This document shows positions 16,468 to 25,092 of a stretch of 35,620 bases of DNA, piece after piece. The notes below the pieces were generated by a model. The model was not told where the DNA came from. It did not search any database and saw nothing but the letters and a program-made list of their open reading frames with translations. The position numbers were made by a program, and so were the translations under genes. The DNA lies in contig JAUXAI010000006.1 of the NCBI GenBank assembly GCA_030619985.1, forward strand, positions 1-35,620. Direction: 5' to 3'. Each line of letters begins with the position of its first letter. Position 1 is the stretch's first letter. Source of the stretch: a bacterium (GTDB lineage: Bacteria; UBP18; UBA7526).

Positions 16468-16499
16468 GATTCAAAAATACTAAAAAGATGGGGGATAAT

Positions 16500-17285
16500 A
16501 TGGCGAAATATTCCTTAGCTCAAATAAAAGGAGCCTATGTACAGAAAAAAGATTGGGAATGGCAATTTCCCGTCAGCTACTATTTGTTTAGACCAATATC
16601 ATTCTATCTGACCTATCTGGTAATTCGTATTACCGATTCACCAAGCTGTGTTGCCTGGGTAGGATTTTTCATTGGTCTACTTGGATGCCTCTCTTTCTTA
16701 TTTATTCCGCACCTGACAATTTGGTTAGGTATCATATTGCTAATTATTTTTGCTATCCTTGACGCAGTTGATGGGAATATTGCCCGGGTAAGTAAAAATG
16801 TAACCTATTACGGGAAATTTTTGGATGGAATACTCGGTGTAGTTATAGAAGGGAGTTTTTGCTTTTGGTTAGGATTAGGTTTGTATTTAAACCCAATCGA
16901 CTTACATGGGTTAGGTTCCCTGGGCTCGGGAGATGAAGGTAAGCTTCTTGTGTTTCTATCAGGTGTGATTATTATGTGCGGGAGACTTTATAGCGCTATA
17001 TTCCAGGGAAGTTACTATGCGAATTTGATTCGAAAGAATCAGAATAATGTTATATCCGAGGGAAGTATTACAGATGCTTTTAAAAGTTCTACTTACAGAA
17101 AATATCGATGGTATTTATTGTTCATTAATCTTAATGCATTCAATTTACAACTCATAATATTGGCATTATGTGCAGCACTTAAGATAGTAGATTTATTTTT
17201 GTTCTTTTTCGCAATATATTATCTATTCCGTTTATTAGCTACAATGGTATTTTATATCTACCGCGCGCAAAAAAATCTATATTAA
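16500..17285 (+). CDS. CDP-alcohol phosphatidyltransferase-like membrane protein
   Basis: About 261 residues from ATG 16500, chosen because GGGGG lies 6 bp upstream; the track start ATG 16488 adds MGDN. Several membrane segments flank the family signature DAVDGNIARVSKNVTYYGKFLDGILG. The pattern is D-x2-D-G-x2-A-R-x8-G-x3-D-x3-D, but the last Asp is Gly here (G113). That Asp is regarded as the catalytic base in this family. Normal members join a CDP-alcohol to a phosphate or inositol acceptor. In a polysaccharide locus the enzyme might transfer a phospho-alcohol to a glycan, or it may have lost or changed activity. It follows a methyltransferase by 32 bp and is followed by a possible weak terminator. 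Confidence 0.8.
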   Translation: MAKYSLAQIKGAYVQKKDWEWQFPVSYYLFRPISFYLTYLVIRITDSPSCVAWVGFFIGLLGCLSFLFIPHLTIWLGIILLIIFAILDAVDGNIARVSKNVTYYGKFLDGILGVVIEGSFCFWLGLGLYLNPIDLHGLGSLGSGDEGKLLVFLSGVIIMCGRLYSAIFQGSYYANLIRKNQNNVISEGSITDAFKSSTYRKYRWYLLFINLNAFNLQLIILALCAALKIVDLFLFFFAIYYLFRLLATMVFYIYRAQKNLY

Positions 17286-17312
17286 AGTGTTAAATGCCAA
17301 GTCTAACACTTT
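17284..17312 (+). terminator. Possible weak terminator/attenuator hairpin
   Basis: AAAGTGTTA (17284-17292) pairs perfectly with TAACACTTT (17304-17312) across an 11-base loop and is followed by TCTAAAAA rather than a long T-run. It lies between the CDP-alcohol transferase and the flippase. It could be a partial stop or an mRNA 3' end. Confidence 0.4.
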
Positions 17313-17349
17313 TCTAAAAATTAAAGAACAGGGGAAATTTTAAATATTA

Positions 17350-18918
17350 ATGGAACAAAGCACATCAAAAAAAATTATTAGAAATACCATTTTTAACGCA
17401 ATTGGGCGTTTTTGGAAAATCTTAGTTGCCTTAGTTTTAACACCATATATCATTGGGCATATTGGGATTGAAAGATATGGAATCTGGGCGATTGTTGGGG
17501 TGCTTACTGGTTATTTTGGCCTGCTTGATTTTGGAATCGGGACTTCTTTTGTAAAGTATATCTCTGAATTTTATACCAAGAAAGATTATGAAAAAATAAA
17601 TCAGGTTGTCAATACTGGTTTTATCTTTTATTCAATATTTGCAATACTGGTTATTACTTTGGCCTTTTTCATTATTAATCCCCTACTTGCTTTCTTTAAA
17701 ATTCCTCCCCATCTATACAACGAAGCATTATTCGTCTTTCTACTTGGGATTATCCTCTTTGGTATTTCCAATGCCTTAAGTCCCTTTGGAGCAATTCAAG
17801 GTGGCTTGCAGCGGATGGATATTAGTAATAAAGTAGCAATAGCCATCTCTATACCAATGATTGCGGGAACAATCTTTTTTTTGGAAAGAGGATATGGACT
17901 GCCAGGACTTATGGTCAATAATGCCATTATCCTTGTCATAAGTAGTATAATCAGTATCATTATTGCCTTTAGGATATTGCCAGCGTTAAGATTTAGTCCT
18001 TTTTTATTCAACAGGAAGATGTTTAAAAAGTTATTTGGATTTGGGTATAAGTTACAGGTAACCAGAATATCTGGAATGGTCTCACTGCATATTGATAAAT
18101 TGTTGATTACCTATTTTTTATCCGTTGGCTTAGTAACCTTCTATCAATTGGGAAGTTCAATTGTTGGGTATGCAAAATTAATACCCCTCTTACTGACTAC
18201 AGCCCTCTTGCCTGCTTTTTCAGAAATGGATGCTAAAGGGGAAAGAGAAAAACTAATTGAGGGATATATTAGAGTGACTAAATACCTAAGTCTTGTTATC
18301 TTCCCCCTTTTTACCCTCCTGATTATCTCGGCACCCCATATTATGATGGTCTGGATGGGACATGGTTATGAAAAGTCTGTCTGGATTATCCAGATATTGG
18401 CAATCGGTTGGTTATTCAATACGTTGTTCGGCGGGGTAGGTGCCCCGGTACTGCAGGCGGTTGGAAAACCCCAGATTCAGATGCGTGGCGCCTTAATTAA
18501 CATCATTCTAAATCTTACCTTGAGCATTATATTGATAATAAATTTTGGTTTCATGGGTGTCGTATTAGGAACATCCATTTCTATATTTTTAGCCATCGGA
18601 TATTTTGTCAGAGAGTTACATAAGGAACTTAAATTGCCTTTGCTAAATTTCTTGAAAAAAATAATTTTGAATCCGATGATTATTTGTATATGTATTGGCT
18701 TACCTATTTGGACCATAAGTCATTGGTTACAAATACTTCTAATTAATCCAGGTCGCATGACGAGTTTGTTCATTTTTCTCATACAAGCAATATTGTTCTT
18801 TGGTTTCTATCTAATCGCTTTACAATATAAAAAGCCTTTTGATAGAAGAGATGTTGCTCTAATTAGAGACAAAATACCTTTCATGGGAAATTTGATGGAA
18901 GTTTTTTGTGTTAAATGA
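17350..18918 (+). CDS. Wzx-type lipid-linked oligosaccharide flippase
   Basis: A 522-residue polytopic protein with about 12-14 hydrophobic segments and short charged loops. It starts SKKIIRNTIFNAIGRFWKILVALVLTPYIIGHIG, where the ALVLTPYI..HIG pattern of the polysaccharide_synt/MOP family is clear, and has YGIWAIVGVLTGYFGLLDFGIGTSFVKYISE. Wzx proteins flip undecaprenyl-diphosphate repeat units to the periplasm for polymerisation. This is the only flippase candidate in the window. It is a little longer than typical Wzx (about 420-500). The C-terminus ends in a charged RRDVALIRDK segment. No strong ribosome binding site; AGGGGAAA lies 12 bases upstream of ATG 17350. Confidence 0.92.
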   Translation: MEQSTSKKIIRNTIFNAIGRFWKILVALVLTPYIIGHIGIERYGIWAIVGVLTGYFGLLDFGIGTSFVKYISEFYTKKDYEKINQVVNTGFIFYSIFAILVITLAFFIINPLLAFFKIPPHLYNEALFVFLLGIILFGISNALSPFGAIQGGLQRMDISNKVAIAISIPMIAGTIFFLERGYGLPGLMVNNAIILVISSIISIIIAFRILPALRFSPFLFNRKMFKKLFGFGYKLQVTRISGMVSLHIDKLLITYFLSVGLVTFYQLGSSIVGYAKLIPLLLTTALLPAFSEMDAKGEREKLIEGYIRVTKYLSLVIFPLFTLLIISAPHIMMVWMGHGYEKSVWIIQILAIGWLFNTLFGGVGAPVLQAVGKPQIQMRGALINIILNLTLSIILIINFGFMGVVLGTSISIFLAIGYFVRELHKELKLPLLNFLKKIILNPMIICICIGLPIWTISHWLQILLINPGRMTSLFIFLIQAILFFGFYLIALQYKKPFDRRDVALIRDKIPFMGNLMEVFCVK

Positions 18919-18952
18919 ACCCGGGATAATAAATTCATTGAGGCATTAGGCT

Positions 18953-20914
18953 ATGTTTAGAAAAATCCTAAAGGCGGTTAAGAACCCCAGATTGATCTGG
19001 CAGTATATTTTACTCATTCCTATAAAAATAGCGTTTAGAGACCGGTCTGACCGGTTCAAAAGATTAATCCTTCTCACAATAGGATTAATTAAGTATGCGC
19101 GGGGGCTAAAGAATGAGGCAAGGGCATACTGGAGAAACGCGGGATTTCAAAAATACACTGATAAAGATATAGTTAAGGCCAGCTATGAGGATGAGAAATA
19201 CTACGAAATATTAGAAGATGAAAATTATAAGACTTATATAAATTCAGCAAAAAGACTTGTTCTTTCTACATTCCCCAGAAAGGATGATGAAATTTACGAC
19301 GTTGGATGTGGAAGGGGATTTCTTGTTAAAGAGCTGCAAAAAGAGGGTTATACAAAAACAATTGGAACAGAAGTTTCAAGGTGGGCGATTGAGCATAAGG
19401 TTACTGAACAGGTTTACCTGAAAAGCCCGGCCGATTTTAAAGATAATCAATTTAAGGTGGTGTCCCTTATCAGTATTCTGGAACACCTTAAAGAGGAAGA
19501 ACTTCACTCCTTTTTAAAAGAAATAGCGCGAATAACCTCTGACTATATTGTCTGTTGCATCCCGCTTTATCCGAACAATCTATTTAATTTTTTTGTTTAC
19601 GCCAAAGAGCATCGCATATTTGAAAGAAGAGAGTGGTGGGATAAAGAATTTAAGAAGGTAGGCTTTTACCCTTGGGCTTTGCCCAGAGAGCCCTTACCTT
19701 TTGTTGCACCGTTTGTTTACAGAAAGGTGAAGGTGTTTGATAAGGAAAACAAGCAGTTAAAGAAAGCAACAGAGATTAAAGATTCTTCTCAGATTCATTT
19801 TGCCATTGATCTTTCTTATTCAAATGCATTTACCTGGGTGACTGTCAAACTTGCTCTGGCTTTGGATTCTTTAGGTTATGGAGTATCCATTAATCCATCA
19901 TCTCTTCCTGATACGATTGCGGTTGAAGACCGGGTGCAATTAGAACAATTGATGAGAAAAGCTCCAGGTAAAAAAGTTCAGATAAAATGGTCACATTATT
20001 GGAAATCTTATTTGAAGCAGAAATTGAATGGAAACTTAAATTTAGAGATTTTTGCTATAAATTATTTCTTTCAAGATAATAATAAAAAGAAATTTGATCA
20101 TTGGGTTAAAAGTATTCTTAACAATAATTATTATAAATTGCCTGTAAGTACCTTTTGCCGGGATGTGCTAATAGAAGCAGGTATCTCGAAAGACAGATGT
20201 TTTGTGCTGCCTCTTGGTTTTTCACCAGAAATAATGAAGGTAAAGGCAAAATTGAATCTTCCAACAACGAAAAAATTCAAATTTCTGGCAATTACCAATG
20301 CCCATGACCCTGATAGGTATGGAAGTGATGTCTTAATGAAAGCTTTCACCCAAGCCTTTTCTGGGGAAGACGATGTTGTTTTAGTAATCAAGGATTATGG
20401 TGGAAGAGATCCTAACATTGAAGAGGCGATCCGCCAGTATCAAGGCAACCCAGAAATAGTATATATCACTCAATTTCTCCCCAAAGATGTCTTAATAAGG
20501 ATATATAACTCATGCGATGCCTTTGTATCTTCTTTTAGAGGAGAAGGATTCGGTATGAAAATATTAGACGCAATGGCTTGTGGTTTACCAACGATATTAC
20601 CTCTCTTTAGTGGTCCTACTGAGTATGCTTGTCCTCAAAACTGCTTTCCAGTCGAGTACAAAATTGTTCCAATGGGAAATTGCTTGGATACAAAAAATCT
20701 ACAGATTGGAAATAATCCCCATTGGTGTGAAGTAAAGGTCGATAGTTTAATTGAGGTGATGCGTTTTGTGTATGAAAACTTTGAAGAAGCAAAGAAGGTG
20801 GCGCTGAAGAGTAGAAAATTTATACTGTCCAAATTTTCGTGGGAACAAGTAGCAAAGAGGTTAGTAAAAATCATTGATAACCTGACAGATGCAGGGAACT
20901 CCCTGAAAAGATGA
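18953..20914 (+). CDS. Bifunctional methyltransferase-GT4 fusion
   Basis: A 653-residue two-part protein. Residues about 60-230 form a class I methyltransferase: IYDVGCGRGFLVKELQKEGY, then VVSLISILEHLKEEELHSF and IVCCIPLYPNN. After a linker, residues about 280-645 form a GT-B glycosyltransferase: IHFAIDLSYSNAFTWVTVKLALAL, VLPLGFSPEIM, FLAITNAHDPDRYGSDVLMKAF, FVSSFRGEGFGMKILDAMACGLPTILP with the E-x7-E-like donor segment, and FSWEQVAKRLVKI. One polypeptide could add a sugar and methylate it or its neighbour. The CGRG motif is intact; the glycine loop of the GT N-terminal domain is less clear. It overlaps the next gene by 4 bases (ATGA). Confidence 0.85.
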   Translation: MFRKILKAVKNPRLIWQYILLIPIKIAFRDRSDRFKRLILLTIGLIKYARGLKNEARAYWRNAGFQKYTDKDIVKASYEDEKYYEILEDENYKTYINSAKRLVLSTFPRKDDEIYDVGCGRGFLVKELQKEGYTKTIGTEVSRWAIEHKVTEQVYLKSPADFKDNQFKVVSLISILEHLKEEELHSFLKEIARITSDYIVCCIPLYPNNLFNFFVYAKEHRIFERREWWDKEFKKVGFYPWALPREPLPFVAPFVYRKVKVFDKENKQLKKATEIKDSSQIHFAIDLSYSNAFTWVTVKLALALDSLGYGVSINPSSLPDTIAVEDRVQLEQLMRKAPGKKVQIKWSHYWKSYLKQKLNGNLNLEIFAINYFFQDNNKKKFDHWVKSILNNNYYKLPVSTFCRDVLIEAGISKDRCFVLPLGFSPEIMKVKAKLNLPTTKKFKFLAITNAHDPDRYGSDVLMKAFTQAFSGEDDVVLVIKDYGGRDPNIEEAIRQYQGNPEIVYITQFLPKDVLIRIYNSCDAFVSSFRGEGFGMKILDAMACGLPTILPLFSGPTEYACPQNCFPVEYKIVPMGNCLDTKNLQIGNNPHWCEVKVDSLIEVMRFVYENFEEAKKVALKSRKFILSKFSWEQVAKRLVKIIDNLTDAGNSLKR

Positions 20915-21900
20915 AATTAACCATAGTCATCCCCACTTACAACCGAAAAGAAATTCTCAAAAAGTGTCTTAATGCCCTTTTTAGGCAGACTTATCCTAAA
21001 TCTGAATACGAGATTATTGTTGTAGACGATGGGTCAACAGATGGGACCGAAGAATTGGTCAAATCTATGATGAATAATTTTAATTACAGGTTGCGATATT
21101 ACAAACTTCAACATAGGAGGGGGCCGGCAGCAGCAAGAAATTTAGGTGTCAAATATGCATCTGGCAAGATATGCCTATTTTTGGATGATGACGTTGAAGC
21201 TTCCGAATGGGTAGTTGAAGAACACGTTAATTGCCATAAAAAGTTTGGAAATAATGTTGCATGTTTAGGGTACACAAAATGTCATCCTGCTCTTGAATTT
21301 ACTCCGTTTATGAAATATATTTCAAATATCGGCCCTTATCTCGATCCCTCTTCAATAAAAGACAATTTGGAAGATCTTCCTTTTAACTACTTCGTGACTG
21401 CCAATATTTCGGTAAGTAGAACAAGGTTGCTTGAGGCAGGTCTATTCGATGAAGATTTTTATCCAGCCTATGAAGATGAAGAATTGGGATATCGTCTGAA
21501 ACAGAGAGGATTGAAAATTATTTTTGGCCATAAGGCGGTGGCTTACCATAGTCACCCAATAGATCTCAATAAATACTGTAAGCGTCAATTTAATGTTGGT
21601 CGTGCAGTATTGATTTTTTATAGGAAGCATCCGGAGATAAAAAAATTCGAGGAGATGGTAAAAAATAAAGATGGAACTATAGTTGTTTTGAAATCAAATC
21701 GATCAAAAATTGAAAAATTGAAAGAAATAACAAAATGTATGCTTTCAAATAAACTTACAATTTTTTTACTGAAAAAGCTAATTACATTTTTTATCTCCAT
21801 TAGATTAAAAATAGGTTATCGTTTCTGCTTTAACTTAGTAGCGAGATACTATTTAGTTAAGGGATTATTAGCAGAAGAGAATAAAGAGAAAAGAAGGTAA
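20911..21900 (+). CDS. Glycosyltransferase family 2 (GT-A fold)
   Basis: A 329-residue inverting GT. LTIVIPTYNRKEILKKCL opens the GT-A fold, EIIVVDDGSTDGT binds the nucleotide, GPAAARNLGV follows, and FLDDDVE is the metal-binding DxD equivalent. PAYEDEELGYRLKQRG contains the catalytic ED motif. The C-terminal 100 residues are basic and hydrophobic (LTIFLLKKLITFFISIRLKI) and could attach to the membrane. This is the only clear GT2 in the window. It uses a nucleotide sugar to extend the lipid-linked chain; sugar unknown. The start overlaps the fusion gene by 4 bases. A 58 bp AT-rich spacer follows. Confidence 0.92.
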   Translation: MKLTIVIPTYNRKEILKKCLNALFRQTYPKSEYEIIVVDDGSTDGTEELVKSMMNNFNYRLRYYKLQHRRGPAAARNLGVKYASGKICLFLDDDVEASEWVVEEHVNCHKKFGNNVACLGYTKCHPALEFTPFMKYISNIGPYLDPSSIKDNLEDLPFNYFVTANISVSRTRLLEAGLFDEDFYPAYEDEELGYRLKQRGLKIIFGHKAVAYHSHPIDLNKYCKRQFNVGRAVLIFYRKHPEIKKFEEMVKNKDGTIVVLKSNRSKIEKLKEITKCMLSNKLTIFLLKKLITFFISIRLKIGYRFCFNLVARYYLVKGLLAEENKEKRR

Positions 21901-21958
21901 CTATATATTGTTTCAGTAATGTAAAATTGGTATTTAGTGAGAATACATCATAAATGAA

Positions 21959-23116
21959 ATGAAATTTAAAATTTTATTTGTAATTGAAAATATTTTTTTT
22001 GGCGGTGGAGAAAGGGCTTTCTCGCAGATTATCCGAGGGTTAGATAAAGAAAAATATGAAGTTTACGTTGTTTGTTCAAAAAGCGGTGAATTTATTGAAA
22101 AAATAAAATCTTCTGTAGAAATAATACCCTTTAAGTTTCGAAATGGGCTAAGCGTAGCAAGGATTCATAAATTAGCAAAAATTATGAAAGAAAAGGGTAT
22201 CCAAATTGTTCACAGCCAGGGAGGAAGGGCTGATTTTTTCGCTAGGATTGCTGCGAAAATAGCAAAAGTTCCAGCTGTAGTATCTACTGTTGCCATGCCG
22301 GTGGAGGGATATGATGTAGGATTATTGAAGAAGGCAATATATGTGGTGTTAGACCGTTTTAGCGAAAGGTTCGTTGATAAATTTATTGTCGTATCGGAAG
22401 CGCTTAGGATGAGACTAGTTAGAAAGCATTTAATTCCACATAAGAAAGTAATTAAAATTTATAATGGGGTAGAAGTTAATCCAGACGTAGAAAGTGAGAT
22501 AGAGGATGTAAGGAATAAGATAATGCATGAATTTATGATTCCTCAAAATACAGTGCTTGTCGGAACGATAGGGAGATTAGTCTGGCAGAAGGGATTACCT
22601 TATTTTATTCAAGCAATAAGGCACATAGCAAATAGTAAATGGCAAATGGTAGATAAAATAAAGTATTTAATTGTTGGGGAAGGAAAAGAGAGAAAGAATT
22701 TAGAACTAAAAATTAAAAAATTAGGACTAAGTAGTAGAGTTATCTTTACTGGTTTTAGAAAAGACGTTAAGGAAATTTTATCTGCATTAGATATTTTTGT
22801 TTTACCATCAATTCGTGAAGGTCAACCCATTATACTTCTGGAAGCAATGGCTATGAGTAAACCAATTGTGGCTACGGATATTGAGGGAGTAAATGAAACA
22901 GTAGTTGATGACTTAACGGGCATACTTGTTCAACCGAAAGATTCCTCTGCTTTGGCTGAAGCAATAGTTTCTTTATTAAAAGATAGTAAAAAAGCTCAAG
23001 AAATGGGCCAGATGGCAAGAAAAGCTGTGGAAGAAAAATTCAACATTGAAGATAAGATAAAACAGCATGAGCAACTATATGAAACAGTTATTGCTGAAAA
23101 ATTAGGAGCCTGCTGA
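21959..23116 (+). CDS. Glycosyltransferase family 4 (intact paralogue of the 12548 pseudogene)
   Basis: A 385-residue GT-B enzyme. ENIFFGGGERAFSQIIRGLDKEKYEV is the N-terminal glycine loop and helix. VHSQGGRADFFARIAAKIAKVPAVVSTV, KIYNGVE, GTIGRLVWQKGLPYFIQAI, YLIVGEGKERKNL and SIREGQPIILLEAMAMSKPIVATD complete the GT4 donor site. A heptamer tandem repeat (22625-22659) encodes the short stretch ANSKWQMVDK between two conserved GT4 elements and looks like an in-frame insertion. A decayed half-copy lies 9.4 kb upstream. The 3' end overlaps asnB by one base (TGATG). It is the last gene with clearly AT-rich composition. Confidence 0.93.
   Translation: MKFKILFVIENIFFGGGERAFSQIIRGLDKEKYEVYVVCSKSGEFIEKIKSSVEIIPFKFRNGLSVARIHKLAKIMKEKGIQIVHSQGGRADFFARIAAKIAKVPAVVSTVAMPVEGYDVGLLKKAIYVVLDRFSERFVDKFIVVSEALRMRLVRKHLIPHKKVIKIYNGVEVNPDVESEIEDVRNKIMHEFMIPQNTVLVGTIGRLVWQKGLPYFIQAIRHIANSKWQMVDKIKYLIVGEGKERKNLELKIKKLGLSSRVIFTGFRKDVKEILSALDIFVLPSIREGQPIILLEAMAMSKPIVATDIEGVNETVVDDLTGILVQPKDSSALAEAIVSLLKDSKKAQEMGQMARKAVEEKFNIEDKIKQHEQLYETVIAEKLGAC
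22625..22659. repeat. In-frame heptamer tandem repeat inside the GT4 gene
   Basis: Five heptamers: atagcaa, atagtaa, atggcaa, atggtag, ataaaat. They encode a short segment between the AI helix and the YLIVGEG strand. Confidence 0.65.
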
Positions 23117-25092
23117 TGTGCGGTATTTGTGGAACAGTGGGGTTCTCGAATAAAGAGTTATTAGAGAAGATGTGCGATGTAATGAAGCATCGGGGGCCGG
23201 ATGATGAAGGAATGTATCTGTCCAAAGTCCAAAGTCCAAAGTCCAAAGTCCAGGTGGGATTGGGGGTGAGGAGACTTAAGGTCATTGATTTGGAGACCGG
23301 GCATCAGCCGATACATAATGAGGACGAGACTATCTGGATTGTCTCTAATGGTGAAATCTATAACTATAAGGATTTAAGGATTGATTTAAAAAAGAGGGGC
23401 CACAGATTTTATACTAAGAGCGATACTGAGGTTATTGTTCATCTCTATGAAGAGTATGGCGAGGATTGTGTCAAAAAATTGAGGGGAATGTTTGCCTTTG
23501 CCATCTGGGACGAGAAGAAAGAGAAACTCTTTTTGGCCCGCGATAGATTAGGCATCAAGCCCCTCTATTATTTTTCCCATAACAGAGAATTATTATTTGC
23601 TTCTACCATTAAGTCTATCTTCCAATCTTCGAAGATTGGAAGGGAGGTAAATCTTAGGGCTTTGGACTATTATCTAACCTTTCTCTATGTCCCTGCGCCA
23701 GAGACTATGTTCAAAGGGATAAAAAAGCTCCTTCCCGGCCATATCTTGGTTTATGCGAATGGCGAGATCAGTGTTAAACAATACTGGGACTTACCGATCA
23801 CCGATCACTCCGCCCCGGAGGGGCGAGACCCCGCCTCTGGCGGGCGATCACCGATCACCGTTCACGACGAAAAGTATTATGCTGAGAGGATTTATGAGCT
23901 TTTGAAAGAGGCGGTTGAGGAGAGGTTGATGAGTGAAGTCCCTTTGGGCGCTTTCCTGTCCGGTGGCATAGATTCAAGTATTGTGGTTGGTTTGATGAGT
24001 AGAATAATGGACCAGCCGGTCAAGACCTTCTCCATCGGCTATGGGAAAGAGGCCCAGGCATATAACGAACTAAAATATAGCCGTTTAGTAGCGAAGCACT
24101 TCAAAACAGATCATCGGGAATTCATAGTGGAGCCAAAAGTAATTGAACTCTTACCAAAACTTATCTGGCACCTTGAAGAACCCTTTGCCGATTCCTCTGC
24201 CATTGTAACCTATTTAGTCTCTCAGGTAGCAAGAGAGCACGTTACCGTTGCCCTCACGGGTATCGGGGGCGATGAGGCCTTTGGAGGCTATCCCAGGTAT
24301 CTGGGAACTCGTTTTGCAGAGAGTTATCTAAAGATTCCTGAATTTTTGAGAGAGAAAGTAATATCGAGGATTGTTAATGGATTGCCAGAGTCAACCAAGG
24401 GAAGTCATCTCGCCAATAGGCTAAAAAGGTTTATTCGCTTTTCCCCTCTTCCTCCAGAAGAAAGATACATCAGCTGGCTCTCCTTCTTCGATGAAGAGGC
24501 GAGAGGAGAGCTCTATTCTGGGACCTATCAGGATACTATGGAAATCCATAAGTCCTACTTTGAGAAAGCGGGGGCAGAGGATTTTCTGGATAGGGTCTTT
24601 TATGTAGATGTCAAGACCTATCTCCCTGATGATCTCCTCTTTACGGGTGATAGGATGAGTATGGCTAATTCCTTGGAACTGAGGGTCCCCTTCTGTGATC
24701 ACAGACTCTTAGAATTCTCTGCCACTATTCCTCAGGAGATGAAGATAAGGGGATGGCACCTGAAGTATTTGTTGAAGAAGTCTATGTCAGAACTGCTACC
24801 TCCTGCCATCTTAAAGAGAGGGAAGCAGGGGTTCATGGTTCCCCTCGGTATATGGTTCCAGAGGGAGTTAAAAGATTTCACTTCTGAGATTTTATTGGGA
24901 CCTAAGGCGAGTGAAAGAGGATACTTTAAATCCGACTATGTAAAGAGGCTACTGGAAGAACATTATAGTGGAAGAAAAGACAATACTCACCGAATCTGGG
25001 CTTTGTTGGTCTTTGAACTGTGGCATAGAACCTTCATTGATAGTAACGACTTCTTTAAACCCTTAGAATTACCTGGGTTACTAAAAGACTAA
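23116..25092 (+). CDS. asnB: Asparagine synthetase-like glutamine amidotransferase
   Basis: A 658-residue enzyme. Cys2 after Met1 (MCGICGTVGF) is the class II glutaminase nucleophile; HRGPDDEG, NGEIYNY and SDTEVIVHLYEEYG complete that domain (about 1-210). The synthetase domain has the ATP-pyrophosphatase loop LSGGIDSSI at about residue 280, then ALTGIGGDEAFGGYPRY and DRMSMANSLELRVPF. It transfers glutamine-derived ammonia to a carboxylate. In sugar clusters such paralogues may amidate uronic acids, though plain asparagine synthesis is possible. Two in-frame repeat tracts interrupt it, at about residues 35-46 (SKVQSPKSKVQ) and 226-251 (around APEGRDPASGG). Both fall in loops, so activity may survive. 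It overlaps both neighbours by one base. Confidence 0.93.
   Translation: MCGICGTVGFSNKELLEKMCDVMKHRGPDDEGMYLSKVQSPKSKVQVGLGVRRLKVIDLETGHQPIHNEDETIWIVSNGEIYNYKDLRIDLKKRGHRFYTKSDTEVIVHLYEEYGEDCVKKLRGMFAFAIWDEKKEKLFLARDRLGIKPLYYFSHNRELLFASTIKSIFQSSKIGREVNLRALDYYLTFLYVPAPETMFKGIKKLLPGHILVYANGEISVKQYWDLPITDHSAPEGRDPASGGRSPITVHDEKYYAERIYELLKEAVEERLMSEVPLGAFLSGGIDSSIVVGLMSRIMDQPVKTFSIGYGKEAQAYNELKYSRLVAKHFKTDHREFIVEPKVIELLPKLIWHLEEPFADSSAIVTYLVSQVAREHVTVALTGIGGDEAFGGYPRYLGTRFAESYLKIPEFLREKVISRIVNGLPESTKGSHLANRLKRFIRFSPLPPEERYISWLSFFDEEARGELYSGTYQDTMEIHKSYFEKAGAEDFLDRVFYVDVKTYLPDDLLFTGDRMSMANSLELRVPFCDHRLLEFSATIPQEMKIRGWHLKYLLKKSMSELLPPAILKRGKQGFMVPLGIWFQRELKDFTSEILLGPKASERGYFKSDYVKRLLEEHYSGRKDNTHRIWALLVFELWHRTFIDSNDFFKPLELPGLLKD
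23220..23252. repeat. In-frame heptamer repeat (gtccaaa)n in asnB
   Basis: Four exact copies of gtccaaa plus gtcca. They encode the SKVQSPKSKVQ loop, at a place where AsnB proteins normally go straight from HRGPDDEGxY to the GLGxxRL strand. Confidence 0.85.
23793..23867. repeat. Heptamer repeat with nested double hairpin, in frame in asnB
   Basis: Copies of accgatc flank two perfect 6-bp hairpins: CGCCCC-GGA-GGGGCG (23811-23825) and CCCGCC-TCT-GGCGGG (23830-23844). The unit is translated between the QYWDL segment and the EKYYAERIYELL helix, so it appears to be an inserted palindromic element. Confidence 0.8.

Noticed and set aside
23116-25092. Exosortase/PEP-CTERM type EPS system suggested by asnB in the cluster
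   Set aside because: No exosortase, PEP-CTERM protein or associated regulator is visible in the window.
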